From an uncultured Clostridia bacterium (GTDB lineage: Bacteria; Bacillota; Clostridia; Oscillospirales; Acutalibacteraceae), in assembly GCA_946539105.1 (NCBI GenBank), contig CAMNHG010000028.1, forward strand, positions 1 to 13,959: 13,959 nt of DNA. Direction: 5' to 3'. Below the pieces are notes generated by a model. The model worked only from the letters and a program-made list of their open reading frames with translations. It was not told the DNA's origin and searched no databases. Positions 1 to 6,598 of the stretch are shown piece after piece. Position 1 is the stretch's first letter. Every line of letters begins with the position of its first letter. A program made the position numbers and the translations under genes.

Positions 1-1
1 A

Positions 2-89
2 TGGTGCCGGCGACCGGACTTGAACCGGTACGGAGTATTAGTCCGAGGGATTTTAAGTCCCTTGTGTCTGCCTATTCCACCACGCCGGC
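2..89 (-). tRNA. tRNA-Leu (UAA)
   Basis: Read on the minus strand this folds as a class II tRNA. The 7-bp acceptor stem pairs GCCGGCG with CGCCGGC, followed by discriminator A and an encoded CCA. The T arm is CCGGTTCAAGTCCGG. The anticodon loop CTTAAAA lies between AGGGA and TCCCT, so the anticodon is UAA. The variable arm is long (CGGACTAATACTCCG), as expected for leucine. It is the last of three tRNAs in this minus-strand cluster. The 3' flank, and any terminator, lies outside the window. Confidence 0.97.
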
Positions 90-107
90 GGTTTTAAGTA
101 TTAACTA

Positions 108-132
108 AGCCCCTCACAAAATGTAAGGGGCT
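108..132 (-). other. Hairpin between tRNA-Glu and tRNA-Leu
   Basis: A 7-bp perfect inverted repeat (AGCCCCT at 108-114 with AGGGGCT at 126-132) extends inward through a mismatch by three more pairs. On the minus strand it lies just downstream of tRNA-Glu and 18 bp before tRNA-Leu. No U-run follows on either strand, so a full intrinsic terminator is unlikely. It may be a processing or spacer structure in the polycistronic tRNA precursor; the role is inferred. Confidence 0.5.
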
Positions 133-134
133 GG

Positions 135-209
135 TGGTGACCCGGACGAGAATCGAACTCGTGTTACCGCCGTGAAAGGGCGGTGTCTTAACCGCTTGAC
201 CACCGGGCC
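135..209 (-). tRNA. tRNA-Glu (UUC)
   Basis: Minus-strand reading gives a 75-nt tRNA with acceptor GGCCCGG paired to CCGGGTC (one G-U), discriminator A and encoded CCA. The D-arm region contains GGTCAAGCGGTTAAGAC. The anticodon stem CCGCC/GGCGG encloses CTTTCAC, so the anticodon is UUC (glutamate). The T arm is ACGAGTTCGATTCTCGT. It is the middle gene of the Met-Glu-Leu cluster and lies 3 bp after tRNA-Met, so the three are probably co-transcribed and cut apart. Confidence 0.98.
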
Positions 210-212
210 GAA

Positions 213-289
213 TGGTAGCGGAAATAGGACTTGAACCTACGACACTTCGGGTATGAACCGAATGCTCTAGCCAGCTGAGCTATTCCGCC
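213..289 (-). tRNA. tRNA-Met (CAU), elongator type
   Basis: A 77-nt minus-strand tRNA with acceptor GGCGGAA pairing TTCCGCT (G-U at the end), encoded CCA, and anticodon stem TTCGG/CCGAA around TTCATAC, giving anticodon CAU. The anticodon stem lacks the three G-C pairs typical of initiator tRNA, and the sequence resembles Firmicute elongator Met tRNA. A tRNA-Ile with lysidine-modified CAU is the alternative and cannot be fully excluded by eye. First gene of the cluster, about 20 nt after the predicted transcription start. Confidence 0.95.
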
Positions 290-295
290 ATTTAC

Positions 296-307
296 GCTGA
301 AATCAGC
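296..307 (-). other. Leader hairpin at the 5' end of the tRNA transcript
   Basis: GCTGA-AA-TCAGC (plus strand) forms a 5-bp stem. It lies between the tRNA promoter, whose predicted start is near 308, and the mature 5' end of tRNA-Met at 289. The precursor would therefore begin with this hairpin. It could protect the 5' end or set RNase P spacing; that is inference. Confidence 0.4.
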
Positions 308-314
308 ATTTGTT

Positions 315-343
315 ATTATATATTAAAAAATGGGGTTTGTCAA
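315..343 (-). promoter_or_regulatory. Consensus sigma-A promoter of the tRNA cluster
   Basis: On the minus strand TTGACA (343-338), a 17-bp spacer and TATAAT (320-315) form a perfect consensus promoter. The predicted start near 308 lies about 19 nt before tRNA-Met. The -35 box is inside the 3' half of the hairpin that terminates the upstream gene. A strong promoter is what a stable-RNA operon would need. Confidence 0.9.
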
Positions 344-354
344 TAGCAAACCCC
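325..354 (-). terminator. Intrinsic terminator of the pyrE-like gene
   Basis: On the minus strand GGGGTTTG and CAAACCCC form an 8-bp perfect stem with a 7-nt loop, followed by ATTTTTTAATA. It starts 17 bp after the stop codon of the orotate phosphoribosyltransferase-like gene. The same bases contain the -35 box and spacer of the tRNA promoter. Confidence 0.9.
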
Positions 355-371
355 AAAATTAATTATTATTA

Positions 372-1007
372 TCACAGCGCGGAGTATCCGTAGCTGTTAA
401 CCAGAGCCTCAATTTTTTCGCCGCGCTGGCAAATCGGGCACTGGTGGGGCTTAAAGCTCTGATAATCTCCCAAGTCGTGCGGGTTAAAAATCGAGTGAAC
501 CGGATGACCGTCACACTCGTTAACGGTCGCGAAAATCGACGATATCCCCACAATCCGTCCGCCGTAGTAGTTAATCGCGTCAATCGCCGCAAGCGCGCTT
601 TTGCCGGTTGTTACCGAAGCCGCCAAAATCAGCACATGCTTGTTAGCGAGCATAGGCACAAGGTTGTCGCGGAAAATCATCTGACCTCCGCCGATAAACT
701 CGGGCGAGATAACATAAATTGTCTGGTGGGCGTTGAGGTTAACAAAGTCGTCTCTTGTAAGCTCCTCGGCAACGCACGCACCGATAACCTCGGTGCCGTC
801 AAGGCAGAGGATAGTATCGACAATCGTCCTCGCGCGGTAGGCGGAAACCATTTCTTTTGCAACGGCGTTTGCTTCCGACAGCCTGGTTTTTTGGGTTGTA
901 ACGTCAATATAGTAGTTGATGTGGCTGTGCATTGTGGCAAAGTGACCTTTTCTGACGCGCAGGAACACATTTTTGTTTTTGGTTCTGATTTTATATTCCC
1001 TGGACAT
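372..1007 (-). CDS. Orotate phosphoribosyltransferase-like protein
   Basis: A 211-residue protein close to the usual PyrE length. The type I phosphoribosyltransferase fold is shown by VLILAASVTTGKS at residues 125-137, where the family has the PRPP-binding loop, and by VIGACVAEEL (74-83) and IYVISPE (97-103), which fit the preceding strands. The C-terminus has CPICQRGEKI (190-199), with a Cys pair, then VNSYGYSAL. A PyrE-type enzyme would join orotate to PRPP to form orotidylate. However, the two acidic residues that normally start the PRPP loop (Asp/Glu-Asp) are Ala129-Ala130 here, so activity is uncertain. The start at 1007 is chosen because AAGGAGG lies 5 nt upstream; the longer reading to 1256 has no ribosome site and crosses the promoter region. 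Monocistronic, with its own promoter and terminator. Confidence 0.8.
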   Translation of the reverse strand: MSREYKIRTKNKNVFLRVRKGHFATMHSHINYYIDVTTQKTRLSEANAVAKEMVSAYRARTIVDTILCLDGTEVIGACVAEELTRDDFVNLNAHQTIYVISPEFIGGGQMIFRDNLVPMLANKHVLILAASVTTGKSALAAIDAINYYGGRIVGISSIFATVNECDGHPVHSIFNPHDLGDYQSFKPHQCPICQRGEKIEALVNSYGYSAL

Positions 1008-1042
1008 AGTATCCTCCTTAAAGCCAAATTTATTATATTCTA

Positions 1043-1071
1043 ATTTTACAACATAAAGCAATTTATTGCAA
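1043..1071 (-). promoter_or_regulatory. Probable promoter of the pyrE-like gene
   Basis: On the minus strand TTGCAA (1071-1066), a 17-bp spacer and TAAAAT (1048-1043) precede the gene by about 40 bp. An alternative -10, TATAAT at 1037-1032, pairs with a weaker TTGCTT box 18 bp upstream. Either fits; the two overlap and I cannot choose between them. Confidence 0.6.
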
Positions 1072-1100
1072 GATAAATTTATAAAAGTAATGCGTTTGCG

Positions 1101-1129
1101 TTGACAGCAATATGTAATCGGAATATAAT
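1101..1129 (+). promoter_or_regulatory. Perfect consensus promoter of the zinc-ribbon gene
   Basis: TTGACA (1101-1106), 17-bp spacer, TATAAT (1124-1129). The expected start is near 1136, which is where the ribosome-binding site AGGAGG (1136-1141) begins, so the leader would be only about 13 nt. It diverges from the pyrE-like promoter; the two -35 boxes are about 30 bp apart. Confidence 0.85.
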
Positions 1130-1148
1130 TAAAAAAGGAGGTATGCGA

Positions 1149-2006
1149 ATGTTCTGTTATAACTGCGGAAAACAACTTTTGGAGGGAGTAAAGTTTTGCC
1201 CTTATTGCGGAGCTGAGAATATTATAGCTTCGTCTGATTCCGGGATTAAAAATCATTCTCTGTACAACAAATCACAAAACATACAAAATGATAAGCACAC
1301 AGCCTCGATAAATGAAATACAAAACGTTCTTAACTACTTTTCTCAGAACGCGAATAAATACAAAGAATTTGATAAGGTCACGGCAAAGCTGAGTGTTTTG
1401 AGAGGCGGAAGATCTGATATACAGAAAAAATTAAGCCGTATTCTTCTTCTAATCAGCGCGGTAGTGTTTTTGGTGATTTTAGGTATCGTTATAACCGGAA
1501 TCATATTGAGCAGCAAAAACAATTTCCGCGCTTATACCAATACACTGGGAGGTTTAGCTTTTTTTGCGCCGTCCTCAGTGCTTTTTATGATGTTTTTATA
1601 TTTAGGGATTCTTTCGCTTGTAGCCGGAATTGTGCTGCTTGGTGTAGATAAATCACGAGACAACAGCTATCAAAACAACTTAAAGTTTTTCTCAAACAGA
1701 TATTTTGAGCTTTCCGATGAATTGTATTTGAATTATCTTAATTACAATAACTGCCCGGTTAAAGCGGAGTATACAAATCCTGCAAATATTTTTGTTATTC
1801 AAAAAGCTTTGTTGTCAGGTCAGGCTGAATCAATTGACGAATCCATAGCAAAGCTTTCAAACAGCGCGGGGTGTAGTAACGCAAAAAAGAATTCACAACA
1901 AATCGCTTCGTTTGCTCAAAAAACAGCACTAAGCTTTGGAAGATTAAAAACCGCCTGTCAACTAAACGCGGTATTTTTACCTGCAAACTGTTTTTCGGGA
2001 TTTTAA
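1149..2006 (+). CDS. Zinc-ribbon domain membrane protein, function unknown
   Basis: 285 residues. The N-terminus MFCYNCGKQL...FCPYCG (Cys3, Cys6, Cys17, Cys20) is a short zinc ribbon of the type found at the start of many uncharacterised Firmicute membrane proteins. A polar linker follows, then two hydrophobic segments at about 98-120 and 143-166 separated by a short loop, then a roughly 120-residue soluble tail. By the positive-inside rule both ends are probably cytoplasmic. The start at 1149 is preferred over ATG at 1143 because AGGAGG ends 7 nt before it and only 1 nt before the other. The last 45 or so residues (NSAGCSNAKK onward) look compositionally unlike the rest and may be divergent. 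Stands alone, divergent from the pyrE-like gene and convergent with the NUDIX gene. No function can be assigned. Confidence 0.8.
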   Translation: MFCYNCGKQLLEGVKFCPYCGAENIIASSDSGIKNHSLYNKSQNIQNDKHTASINEIQNVLNYFSQNANKYKEFDKVTAKLSVLRGGRSDIQKKLSRILLLISAVVFLVILGIVITGIILSSKNNFRAYTNTLGGLAFFAPSSVLFMMFLYLGILSLVAGIVLLGVDKSRDNSYQNNLKFFSNRYFELSDELYLNYLNYNNCPVKAEYTNPANIFVIQKALLSGQAESIDESIAKLSNSAGCSNAKKNSQQIASFAQKTALSFGRLKTACQLNAVFLPANCFSGF

Positions 2007-2029
2007 TAAACAAATATCCATAAACACAA

Positions 2030-2056
2030 AAGCCGCTCCGACAACCGGAGCGGCTT
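2030..2056 (-). terminator. Terminator shared by convergent genes
   Basis: An 11-bp perfect stem (AAGCCGCTCCG / CGGAGCGGCTT) with loop ACAAC. On the minus strand it is followed by TTGTGTTT, a usable U-rich tail, after the NUDIX gene stop at 2070. On the plus strand it lies 23 bp after the zinc-ribbon gene but the tail (AACTATTATAAATT) is poor. It probably serves mainly the minus-strand unit and perhaps both. Confidence 0.8.
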
Positions 2057-2069
2057 AACTATTATAAAT

Positions 2070-2765
2070 TTACGGCTTCATCAGGTGGATTGTAAGCTCC
2101 GCCTTTTCGATGATTCTCAAATCGTTGTCGTAGGTGCACATCTTGCGTGCCTGTTGAAGGTCAACCCAGATGTAGCTGTCGATTTCCTCCTCCTGAATAA
2201 CAACGTTGTCGGTGAACGCTCGGGCGAGGAAGAACACCACCCTCTTGCGGATTTTGCCGAAGGGGCAGTACTCGCTGATTTCGCGGAAGCCCGGGGTGAT
2301 TGTAACATCAAGCCCGGTTTCCTCCTTAATCTCGCGGATTGCGGTTTCCTGCTCGGTTTCGCCTTCCTCAATATGACCCTTCGGAAAGCTCCAGTACCTG
2401 CCGTTGTTGTTTTTTACAAGCAGGATTTTGGTGTTCTGCTTGGTTTTGTAAAAGATAATCGCTCCGCAGGATTTTTCGTAAAGACAGCGAATTGATTTCA
2501 GTTTAATGTTTTTCAGTCTTGAAAGTACGCGCCTGAGCTCCGGCTCGTAGAAAATCTCGCCGTACCGCGCGATAATCATACGTTCCTCGTTAAGCCCGTC
2601 AAATTCGGCGACAGCGATTACGATGCCGTCAAAGTATTCGTCCGCTTCTTTTCGAGAAACAACATAAGCACTTTTGGTAGATGCTCCGCCGTTGCTTACG
2701 CGCGCGGAGTACAGTCCGTCGCCTATGCTTCCGAAAATAGAGACCTTAACATTTTCCGCAATCAT
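2070..2765 (-). CDS. NUDIX hydrolase with N-terminal extension
   Basis: 231 residues. Residues 130-152 match the Nudix box GX5EX7REUXEEXGU exactly (G130, E136, R144, E145, E148, E149, G151), so the catalytic Mg-binding helix is intact; such enzymes cleave nucleoside diphosphates linked to another group. The Nudix fold starts near SCGAIIFYKT (99-108), with FPKGH just before the box. The first 95 or so residues are not Nudix. In some clostridial homologues a pyrophosphatase-like stretch occupies this place, and DGIVIAVAEFDGLNEERMII faintly recalls it, but the acidic active-site residues of a pyrophosphatase are not visible. AGGAGG ends 7 nt before the ATG. It is 21 bp downstream of the DHHW gene, probably in one transcript. 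Substrate unknown. Confidence 0.9.
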   Translation of the reverse strand: MIAENVKVSIFGSIGDGLYSARVSNGGASTKSAYVVSRKEADEYFDGIVIAVAEFDGLNEERMIIARYGEIFYEPELRRVLSRLKNIKLKSIRCLYEKSCGAIIFYKTKQNTKILLVKNNNGRYWSFPKGHIEEGETEQETAIREIKEETGLDVTITPGFREISEYCPFGKIRKRVVFFLARAFTDNVVIQEEEIDSYIWVDLQQARKMCTYDNDLRIIEKAELTIHLMKP

Positions 2766-2786
2766 TTTGCCGCCTCCTTCCTAAAT

Positions 2787-4085
2787 TTAAATGGCAGATA
2801 AAGTGCCGGTTTCTGTCTGTGATCCCGCGCTTTTTACATCGTTGATAACCAGCACATCCGTGATTCCGTTTTGCGCGCAGTAGTCCGAGAATTTAATTCC
2901 CATCGTACCGAAATATCGGTAGTCAATTATATGAACCTCGCCGTAATTGTAGCTGAGGTACGGAGCGATCGCGTCGCCGTAGTCCTCTTTGACAACCAAC
3001 AGCTTTTTGTCCTTTTGAGCCGCCGGAGAGCTTGAACGGATAACCGACAGCGGATTGTCGCCGACAAGGAACACTCCGTAGGTGAATGAACCGGAGGTCG
3101 CGCCCTCGTAATAGGGGCTTGGGTTGGTGTACGACGTGCCGTTTTGGTCGGTTACGTCCATCGGGGCTTCATACGGCAGAACGCGGTAGTGAACCGTGTC
3201 CTCGCCGGGAACGGCGGTGTAGAGCGAGTAGCTTCCGTAAAAGCCCTCAATCGTCTTGTCCTCGCAGTTTGTCAAATCGAGCGGAGTTTGTCCGGTTGCC
3301 TTTGCGAACGCGTCATAGCCGTAGTACGCGCCGAGGTCTGTCCAGTTGTCATCCGATTTATAGTATATGTAATCGTTGTTGTGGTCAACCAAAGAATCGT
3401 AAGCGTTGACAGATTTTACTTTGTCGCTCAGCGAGCTGTTGACCGAGGCGATAAACTCAGCCTGAGAAGCCGAGGTAAAGTCGCCTGATTTGAGCCTGTC
3501 GGGCAAACAAAGCTCGGTGCTGCTCGGCACAACCATATTGTAGAAGTTAACCGACGGAGCTTGCTCGGCAAGGCTGTTTACAGCCGAGGCGTAAGCCTCC
3601 GCACTGCCTTGGTCGGGAGCAAATCTCAAAAAGCCTGTTCCGTTCCACACACAGCACTCGCCGTAGACCTCGGCGGGGCTGTTGTCGTCGGTGATATTCG
3701 GGGTTTTAAATGAAGCTGAGTTTTTTTGGTTGTCACCGTTTGATCCGCCGTTTGGCTTCGCTTCCGACGGAGTAGCCTTACGCGCTTCCTGCTTGAACTT
3801 TGTTTCGGTGGAAACATTCACGACCTTGCTCGGGCTGTTGCCGCAGCCCTTAAACATCACGGAAAACAAAATTATAAGCAGGGCGAGAATCACTACGCCT
3901 GCTATTATAAGAACCGCGCGGTTTCTGAGCAGACGGAACCGTTTTTCGCGCATTTTGGCGCGCTTGCTTTTGGACATGCGTTTTTTGGTTTTGCCCTGAG
4001 CTTTGCCGGTGCGGTTTTCACTGCTGTATATTTCGTCGCCGAACATATCGACGTCTTGTAAATCGTTTTTTCCGCGACCGCTCAT
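2787..4085 (-). CDS. Membrane-anchored DHHW-family protein, probable pseudoenzyme
   Basis: 432 residues. Residues 1-56 are strongly basic and cytoplasmic (KKRMSKSKRAKMREKRFRLL). A single membrane anchor lies at about 57-79, then a low-complexity linker (85-135), then an extracellular domain. That domain resembles the DHHW family (SGNH-type, related to AlgX/AlgJ): FYNMVVPSSTEL (181-192), YYKSDDNWTDLGAYYGYDAF (241-260), KLLVVKEDYGDAIAPYL (361-377) and VHIIDYRYF (384-392). As remembered, the family has DHHW at the second and KDSY at the third; here they read DDNW and KEDY, so the catalytic His and Ser are missing. It may bind a surface glycan rather than act on it (inference). GGAGGAG lies just upstream of the ATG. 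First gene of a two-gene unit with the NUDIX hydrolase; own promoter at 4119. Confidence 0.8.
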   Translation of the reverse strand: MSGRGKNDLQDVDMFGDEIYSSENRTGKAQGKTKKRMSKSKRAKMREKRFRLLRNRAVLIIAGVVILALLIILFSVMFKGCGNSPSKVVNVSTETKFKQEARKATPSEAKPNGGSNGDNQKNSASFKTPNITDDNSPAEVYGECCVWNGTGFLRFAPDQGSAEAYASAVNSLAEQAPSVNFYNMVVPSSTELCLPDRLKSGDFTSASQAEFIASVNSSLSDKVKSVNAYDSLVDHNNDYIYYKSDDNWTDLGAYYGYDAFAKATGQTPLDLTNCEDKTIEGFYGSYSLYTAVPGEDTVHYRVLPYEAPMDVTDQNGTSYTNPSPYYEGATSGSFTYGVFLVGDNPLSVIRSSSPAAQKDKKLLVVKEDYGDAIAPYLSYNYGEVHIIDYRYFGTMGIKFSDYCAQNGITDVLVINDVKSAGSQTETGTLSAI

Positions 4086-4118
4086 AAGCCTGCTCCTCCA
4101 TTTTAGATATATATATTA

Positions 4119-4147
4119 ATTATACATCATTTGTGCAGTAAAAACAA
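4119..4147 (-). promoter_or_regulatory. Promoter of the DHHW-NUDIX unit
   Basis: On the minus strand TTGTTT (4147-4142), 17-bp spacer, TATAAT (4124-4119). The predicted start is about 25 nt upstream of the DHHW ATG. The -10 box is perfect and the -35 is three of six. Confidence 0.65.
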
Positions 4148-4183
4148 CACTATTCGACAATAAATTTAAAAAATATAAAATCA

Positions 4184-4222
4184 AAAACTGCCATTCCGCA
4201 TTTTTAACGGAACGGCAGTTTT
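4184..4222 (-). terminator. Terminator of the two-component operon
   Basis: Inverted repeat AAAACTGCC-A-TTCCG (4184-4198) with CGGAA-C-GGCAGTTTT (4208-4222): 14 pairs, one mismatch, 9-nt loop. On the minus strand it begins 9 bp after the kinase stop codon and ends in TTTTTGATTTT. Confidence 0.9.
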
Positions 4223-4231
4223 GCGTATATG

Positions 4232-5776
4232 TTATTCGTCCTTTTTGATTTTCTTAACGGCTTCAACCTCGGTTTCAAACCAGAACGTACTTCCTTTGCC
4301 CGGAGTGCTGCGCACGCCGTAATGGGCGTTGTGCGCGTCTAAAATGCTCTTTACAATCGAAAGTCCCAGTCCCGAGCCGATAACCCCGCGCTTGTGCTCC
4401 TTATCAACCTTGTAGTATCTGTCCCAGATATACTCCAGCTTGTCCGCGGGAATACCCTCGCCGTGATCGGTGACTTCAACCTTTACCTTGCCCGATTTTA
4501 CGGTTTGGGTTACGATAACGGTTTTGTCCTCGCCGACATGGTTAACGGCGTTGTTTACAAGGTTGTATATTACCTGCGAAAATCTGAGCTCGTCCGCGTT
4601 GATGTAAACATTTTCCTTCGGCTCAAAAATAATATTATAGCCGTCCTGTTCAACGAGCTTTGAGTACCTCGCGAAAATCGCGCTGATGCTGTCGGTAAGG
4701 CAGAAGGTCTTTTTCTCTGCCTGCAACGCTCCCGACTGCAGCTTTGAAAGGTCGAGCAAATCGTTTACAAGGGTTGAAAGCCTCGTCGCCTCGTCAATAA
4801 TAATCTGTATATTTTCAGGCGTATTTTCGCCCGGCAAGTCGCGCATAACCTCGCCGTAGCCGGTAATCATAGTCAGCGGAGTGCGCAAATCGTGAGAGAT
4901 ATTCGCGATAAGCTCGCGCTGCAGCTTTTCGGTGGCGGCAAGCTCGGTTTTGGCGTAGTTGAGCGTTTCGTTAAGCTCCTCAACCTCAAGATAACCGCGC
5001 GCGTTAAAGTCGACCTCGTAGTTCTTTTTTGCAAGCTCCTTTGCCGCGCTGTTGGTCTTTGAAATCGGCTTGGCAATTCTGTGGCTGGCGTAAAGCGAGA
5101 ATATAATCGACAAAACAATAAACACAAAGGTTACCCAAGTAAGCTGACCGCGCATAATGTCGATAGTGTTGCTCAGCGGTGTAATTGACGAGGTGATAAG
5201 CAAAAACCGCTCGCTTCCGTCGTCGCGCGATATTACGTTTGCGCAGACAAGGCTTTCCGATGACGCCTCGGTCTGTGCGCGGTAGTGAACGTCGGCATTT
5301 GCGCTGTCGCCCGTAGCTCCCGAAAAAGCCTGCCTGAGCATATCGAGCTTGCGCTTTGCAATGTCAGACACGCTGTTTGTGTCTACCGACATATACGACC
5401 CGCCGTTGTTTTTGGCGTTGCGGTAGTAGGAGTAAATCTCGTGCTCCTCAATCAGCAGCTCGTTAGCCGGAACGTCATATGTGCACTGGTAAAGGCTTTT
5501 CATCAGCCCTGCGCCCGAATCATATACATAAACCGACAGCGAGTTGCTGCTCGCTACGTTGTCGATGGTTGTCCAAATATTTTTGTTTTGCTGAATCGAC
5601 TGCGAAATTCTTGACGCGCTCTGTTCAACGTTTTTTGTTTTTGAGGCGGTGTAGTAGGGCTTGAGCAAAAACGACTGGAAAACCCACAGCACAACCAAAA
5701 TAATCGCGCCGAAAAGCAAAAAGTAACCCAGCAGCTTTAGGTGCAAAGGCCAGTACCTTTTTTTATATTTCCTCAA
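4232..5776 (-). CDS. Sensor histidine kinase
   Basis: 514 residues. TM1 is at about 14-37, an extracytoplasmic sensor region of about 170 residues follows (38-210), TM2 is at about 212-230, then a HAMP linker (231-283). HisKA has ISHDLRTP with phospho-acceptor His295. The HATPase domain has the N box (NLVNNAVNH, 405-413), G1 (DHGEGIP, 437-443) and G2 (GSGLGLSIV, 467-475). All kinase motifs are intact. It should phosphorylate the response regulator encoded immediately upstream. The start is TTG at 5776, overlapping the regulator's last 14 nt and suggesting translational coupling; no in-frame ATG lies near the N-terminus and the basic MRKYKKR start just before TM1 fits. The sensor domain shows no motif I recognise, so the signal is unknown. 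Class resembles PhoR/WalK-type kinases but lacks an evident PAS domain. Confidence 0.95.
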   Translation of the reverse strand: MRKYKKRYWPLHLKLLGYFLLFGAIILVVLWVFQSFLLKPYYTASKTKNVEQSASRISQSIQQNKNIWTTIDNVASSNSLSVYVYDSGAGLMKSLYQCTYDVPANELLIEEHEIYSYYRNAKNNGGSYMSVDTNSVSDIAKRKLDMLRQAFSGATGDSANADVHYRAQTEASSESLVCANVISRDDGSERFLLITSSITPLSNTIDIMRGQLTWVTFVFIVLSIIFSLYASHRIAKPISKTNSAAKELAKKNYEVDFNARGYLEVEELNETLNYAKTELAATEKLQRELIANISHDLRTPLTMITGYGEVMRDLPGENTPENIQIIIDEATRLSTLVNDLLDLSKLQSGALQAEKKTFCLTDSISAIFARYSKLVEQDGYNIIFEPKENVYINADELRFSQVIYNLVNNAVNHVGEDKTVIVTQTVKSGKVKVEVTDHGEGIPADKLEYIWDRYYKVDKEHKRGVIGSGLGLSIVKSILDAHNAHYGVRSTPGKGSTFWFETEVEAVKKIKKDE

Positions 5777-6440
5777 ACCTGTAACCCACCCCTCGCAAGG
5801 TAACTATACATTTGCTGTACTCGCCGAGGCTCTTCCTCAGCAGCTTGATGTGAGTGTCAAGGGTTCTTTCGTCACCGAAAAAGTCATAGCCCCAAACCTC
5901 GCTGATAAGGCTTTCTCTCGTAAGGGCAAGACCTTTGTTGCGAACCATATAGAACAACAGCTCATATTCCTTGGGCGTCATCTCAACGCGCTCGCCGTCA
6001 ACGGTGACAATTCTCGCGGAAAAGTCAATTACAAGTCCCTTGTAGGTGTAAACATCGCGTTCCTTTTTGTCGGATCCGGAGCTTGAACGCTTAATAACCG
6101 CCGCTACGCGCATCATAAGCTCCTTCGGTGAGAACGGCTTTACAACGTAGTCGTCCGATCCAAGCTCAAAGCCGTGGATTTTGTCGTATTCCTCACCGCG
6201 CGCCGAGAGCATAATAATCGGAGTTTTGCAGAATTTTCTGATTTCTCTGCACGCGGAAAAACCGTCGAGCTCGGGCATCATAACGTCCATAATAATCAAA
6301 TCGTAGGTGTTCTTGCGGCAGACCTCAATCGCCTGCATACCGTCTACCGCCTCATCGACCTCATAGCCCTCAAATTCGGCGTATTTGCGTATAATCTGTC
6401 TTATTCTAAATTCGTCGTCAACAACTAAAATTTTAGGCAT
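5763..6440 (-). CDS. OmpR/PhoB-family response regulator
   Basis: 225 residues. The receiver domain (1-118) has the acidic pair Asp8-Asp9, phospho-acceptor Asp52 (IIMDVMMPELDG), Ser79 in the usual Thr/Ser position and Lys101 (VVKPFSP). The winged-helix DNA-binding domain (about 130-225) has EMTPKEYELL, TRESLISEVWGYDFFGDERT with the recognition region RTLDTHIKLLRKSL, and ends RGVGYRFE. The start at 6440 is preferred over an upstream ATG that would add 11 residues, because AGGAGGG lies 6 nt before it and MPKILVVDD is the canonical beginning. First gene of the two-component operon. Targets unknown; no tandem direct repeats typical of this class were clear at its own promoter. Confidence 0.97.
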   Translation of the reverse strand: MPKILVVDDEFRIRQIIRKYAEFEGYEVDEAVDGMQAIEVCRKNTYDLIIMDVMMPELDGFSACREIRKFCKTPIIMLSARGEEYDKIHGFELGSDDYVVKPFSPKELMMRVAAVIKRSSSGSDKKERDVYTYKGLVIDFSARIVTVDGERVEMTPKEYELLFYMVRNKGLALTRESLISEVWGYDFFGDERTLDTHIKLLRKSLGEYSKCIVTLRGVGYRFEEI

Positions 6441-6503
6441 ACATATCCCTCCTATAGTAACCATACACCTCAAATGTGACGGATATATGTATTTTCAGTG
6501 TAT

Positions 6504-6517
6504 ATTATAGTATATCA
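6504..6517 (-). promoter_or_regulatory. Probable promoter of the two-component operon
   Basis: On the minus strand TGATATACT (6517-6509) is an extended -10 element, with an overlapping TATAAT at 6509-6504. The -35 region is weak. The start would lie near 6500, leaving a leader of about 60 nt before the regulator. It diverges from the fumarase promoter. Confidence 0.55.
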
Positions 6518-6531
6518 TAAATTATTTGATA

Positions 6532-6560
6532 TTGAAATACCCTTAAAAAAGTTTTATAAT
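6532..6560 (+). promoter_or_regulatory. Promoter of the fumarase genes
   Basis: TTGAAA (6532-6537), 17-bp spacer, TATAAT (6555-6560). The predicted start near 6567 is about 32 nt before the fumarase alpha ATG. Confidence 0.75.
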
Positions 6561-6598
6561 ATAACAGTATGATATCTTAATAATTGAAGGAGTATGGT

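Noticed and set aside
108..132. Intrinsic terminator between tRNA-Glu and tRNA-Leu
   Set aside because: The hairpin is good but no U-run follows on either strand, and no promoter was seen before tRNA-Leu, so it more likely stays inside one transcript.
444..1043. Open frame of 199 codons on the plus strand
   Set aside because: It is antisense to the pyrE-like gene, has no ribosome site or family resemblance, and follows from the GC pattern of the real gene.
1008..1256. N-terminal extension of the pyrE-like reading frame to 1256
   Set aside because: It crosses the gene's own promoter and ribosome site and the start of the divergent gene; AAGGAGG in front of 1007 and the family length fix the shorter start.
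1866..2006. Frameshift in the tail of the zinc-ribbon protein
   Set aside because: The last 45 residues look different and another frame is also open from about 1890, but I have no homologue to show which is ancestral, so I left it as one intact gene.
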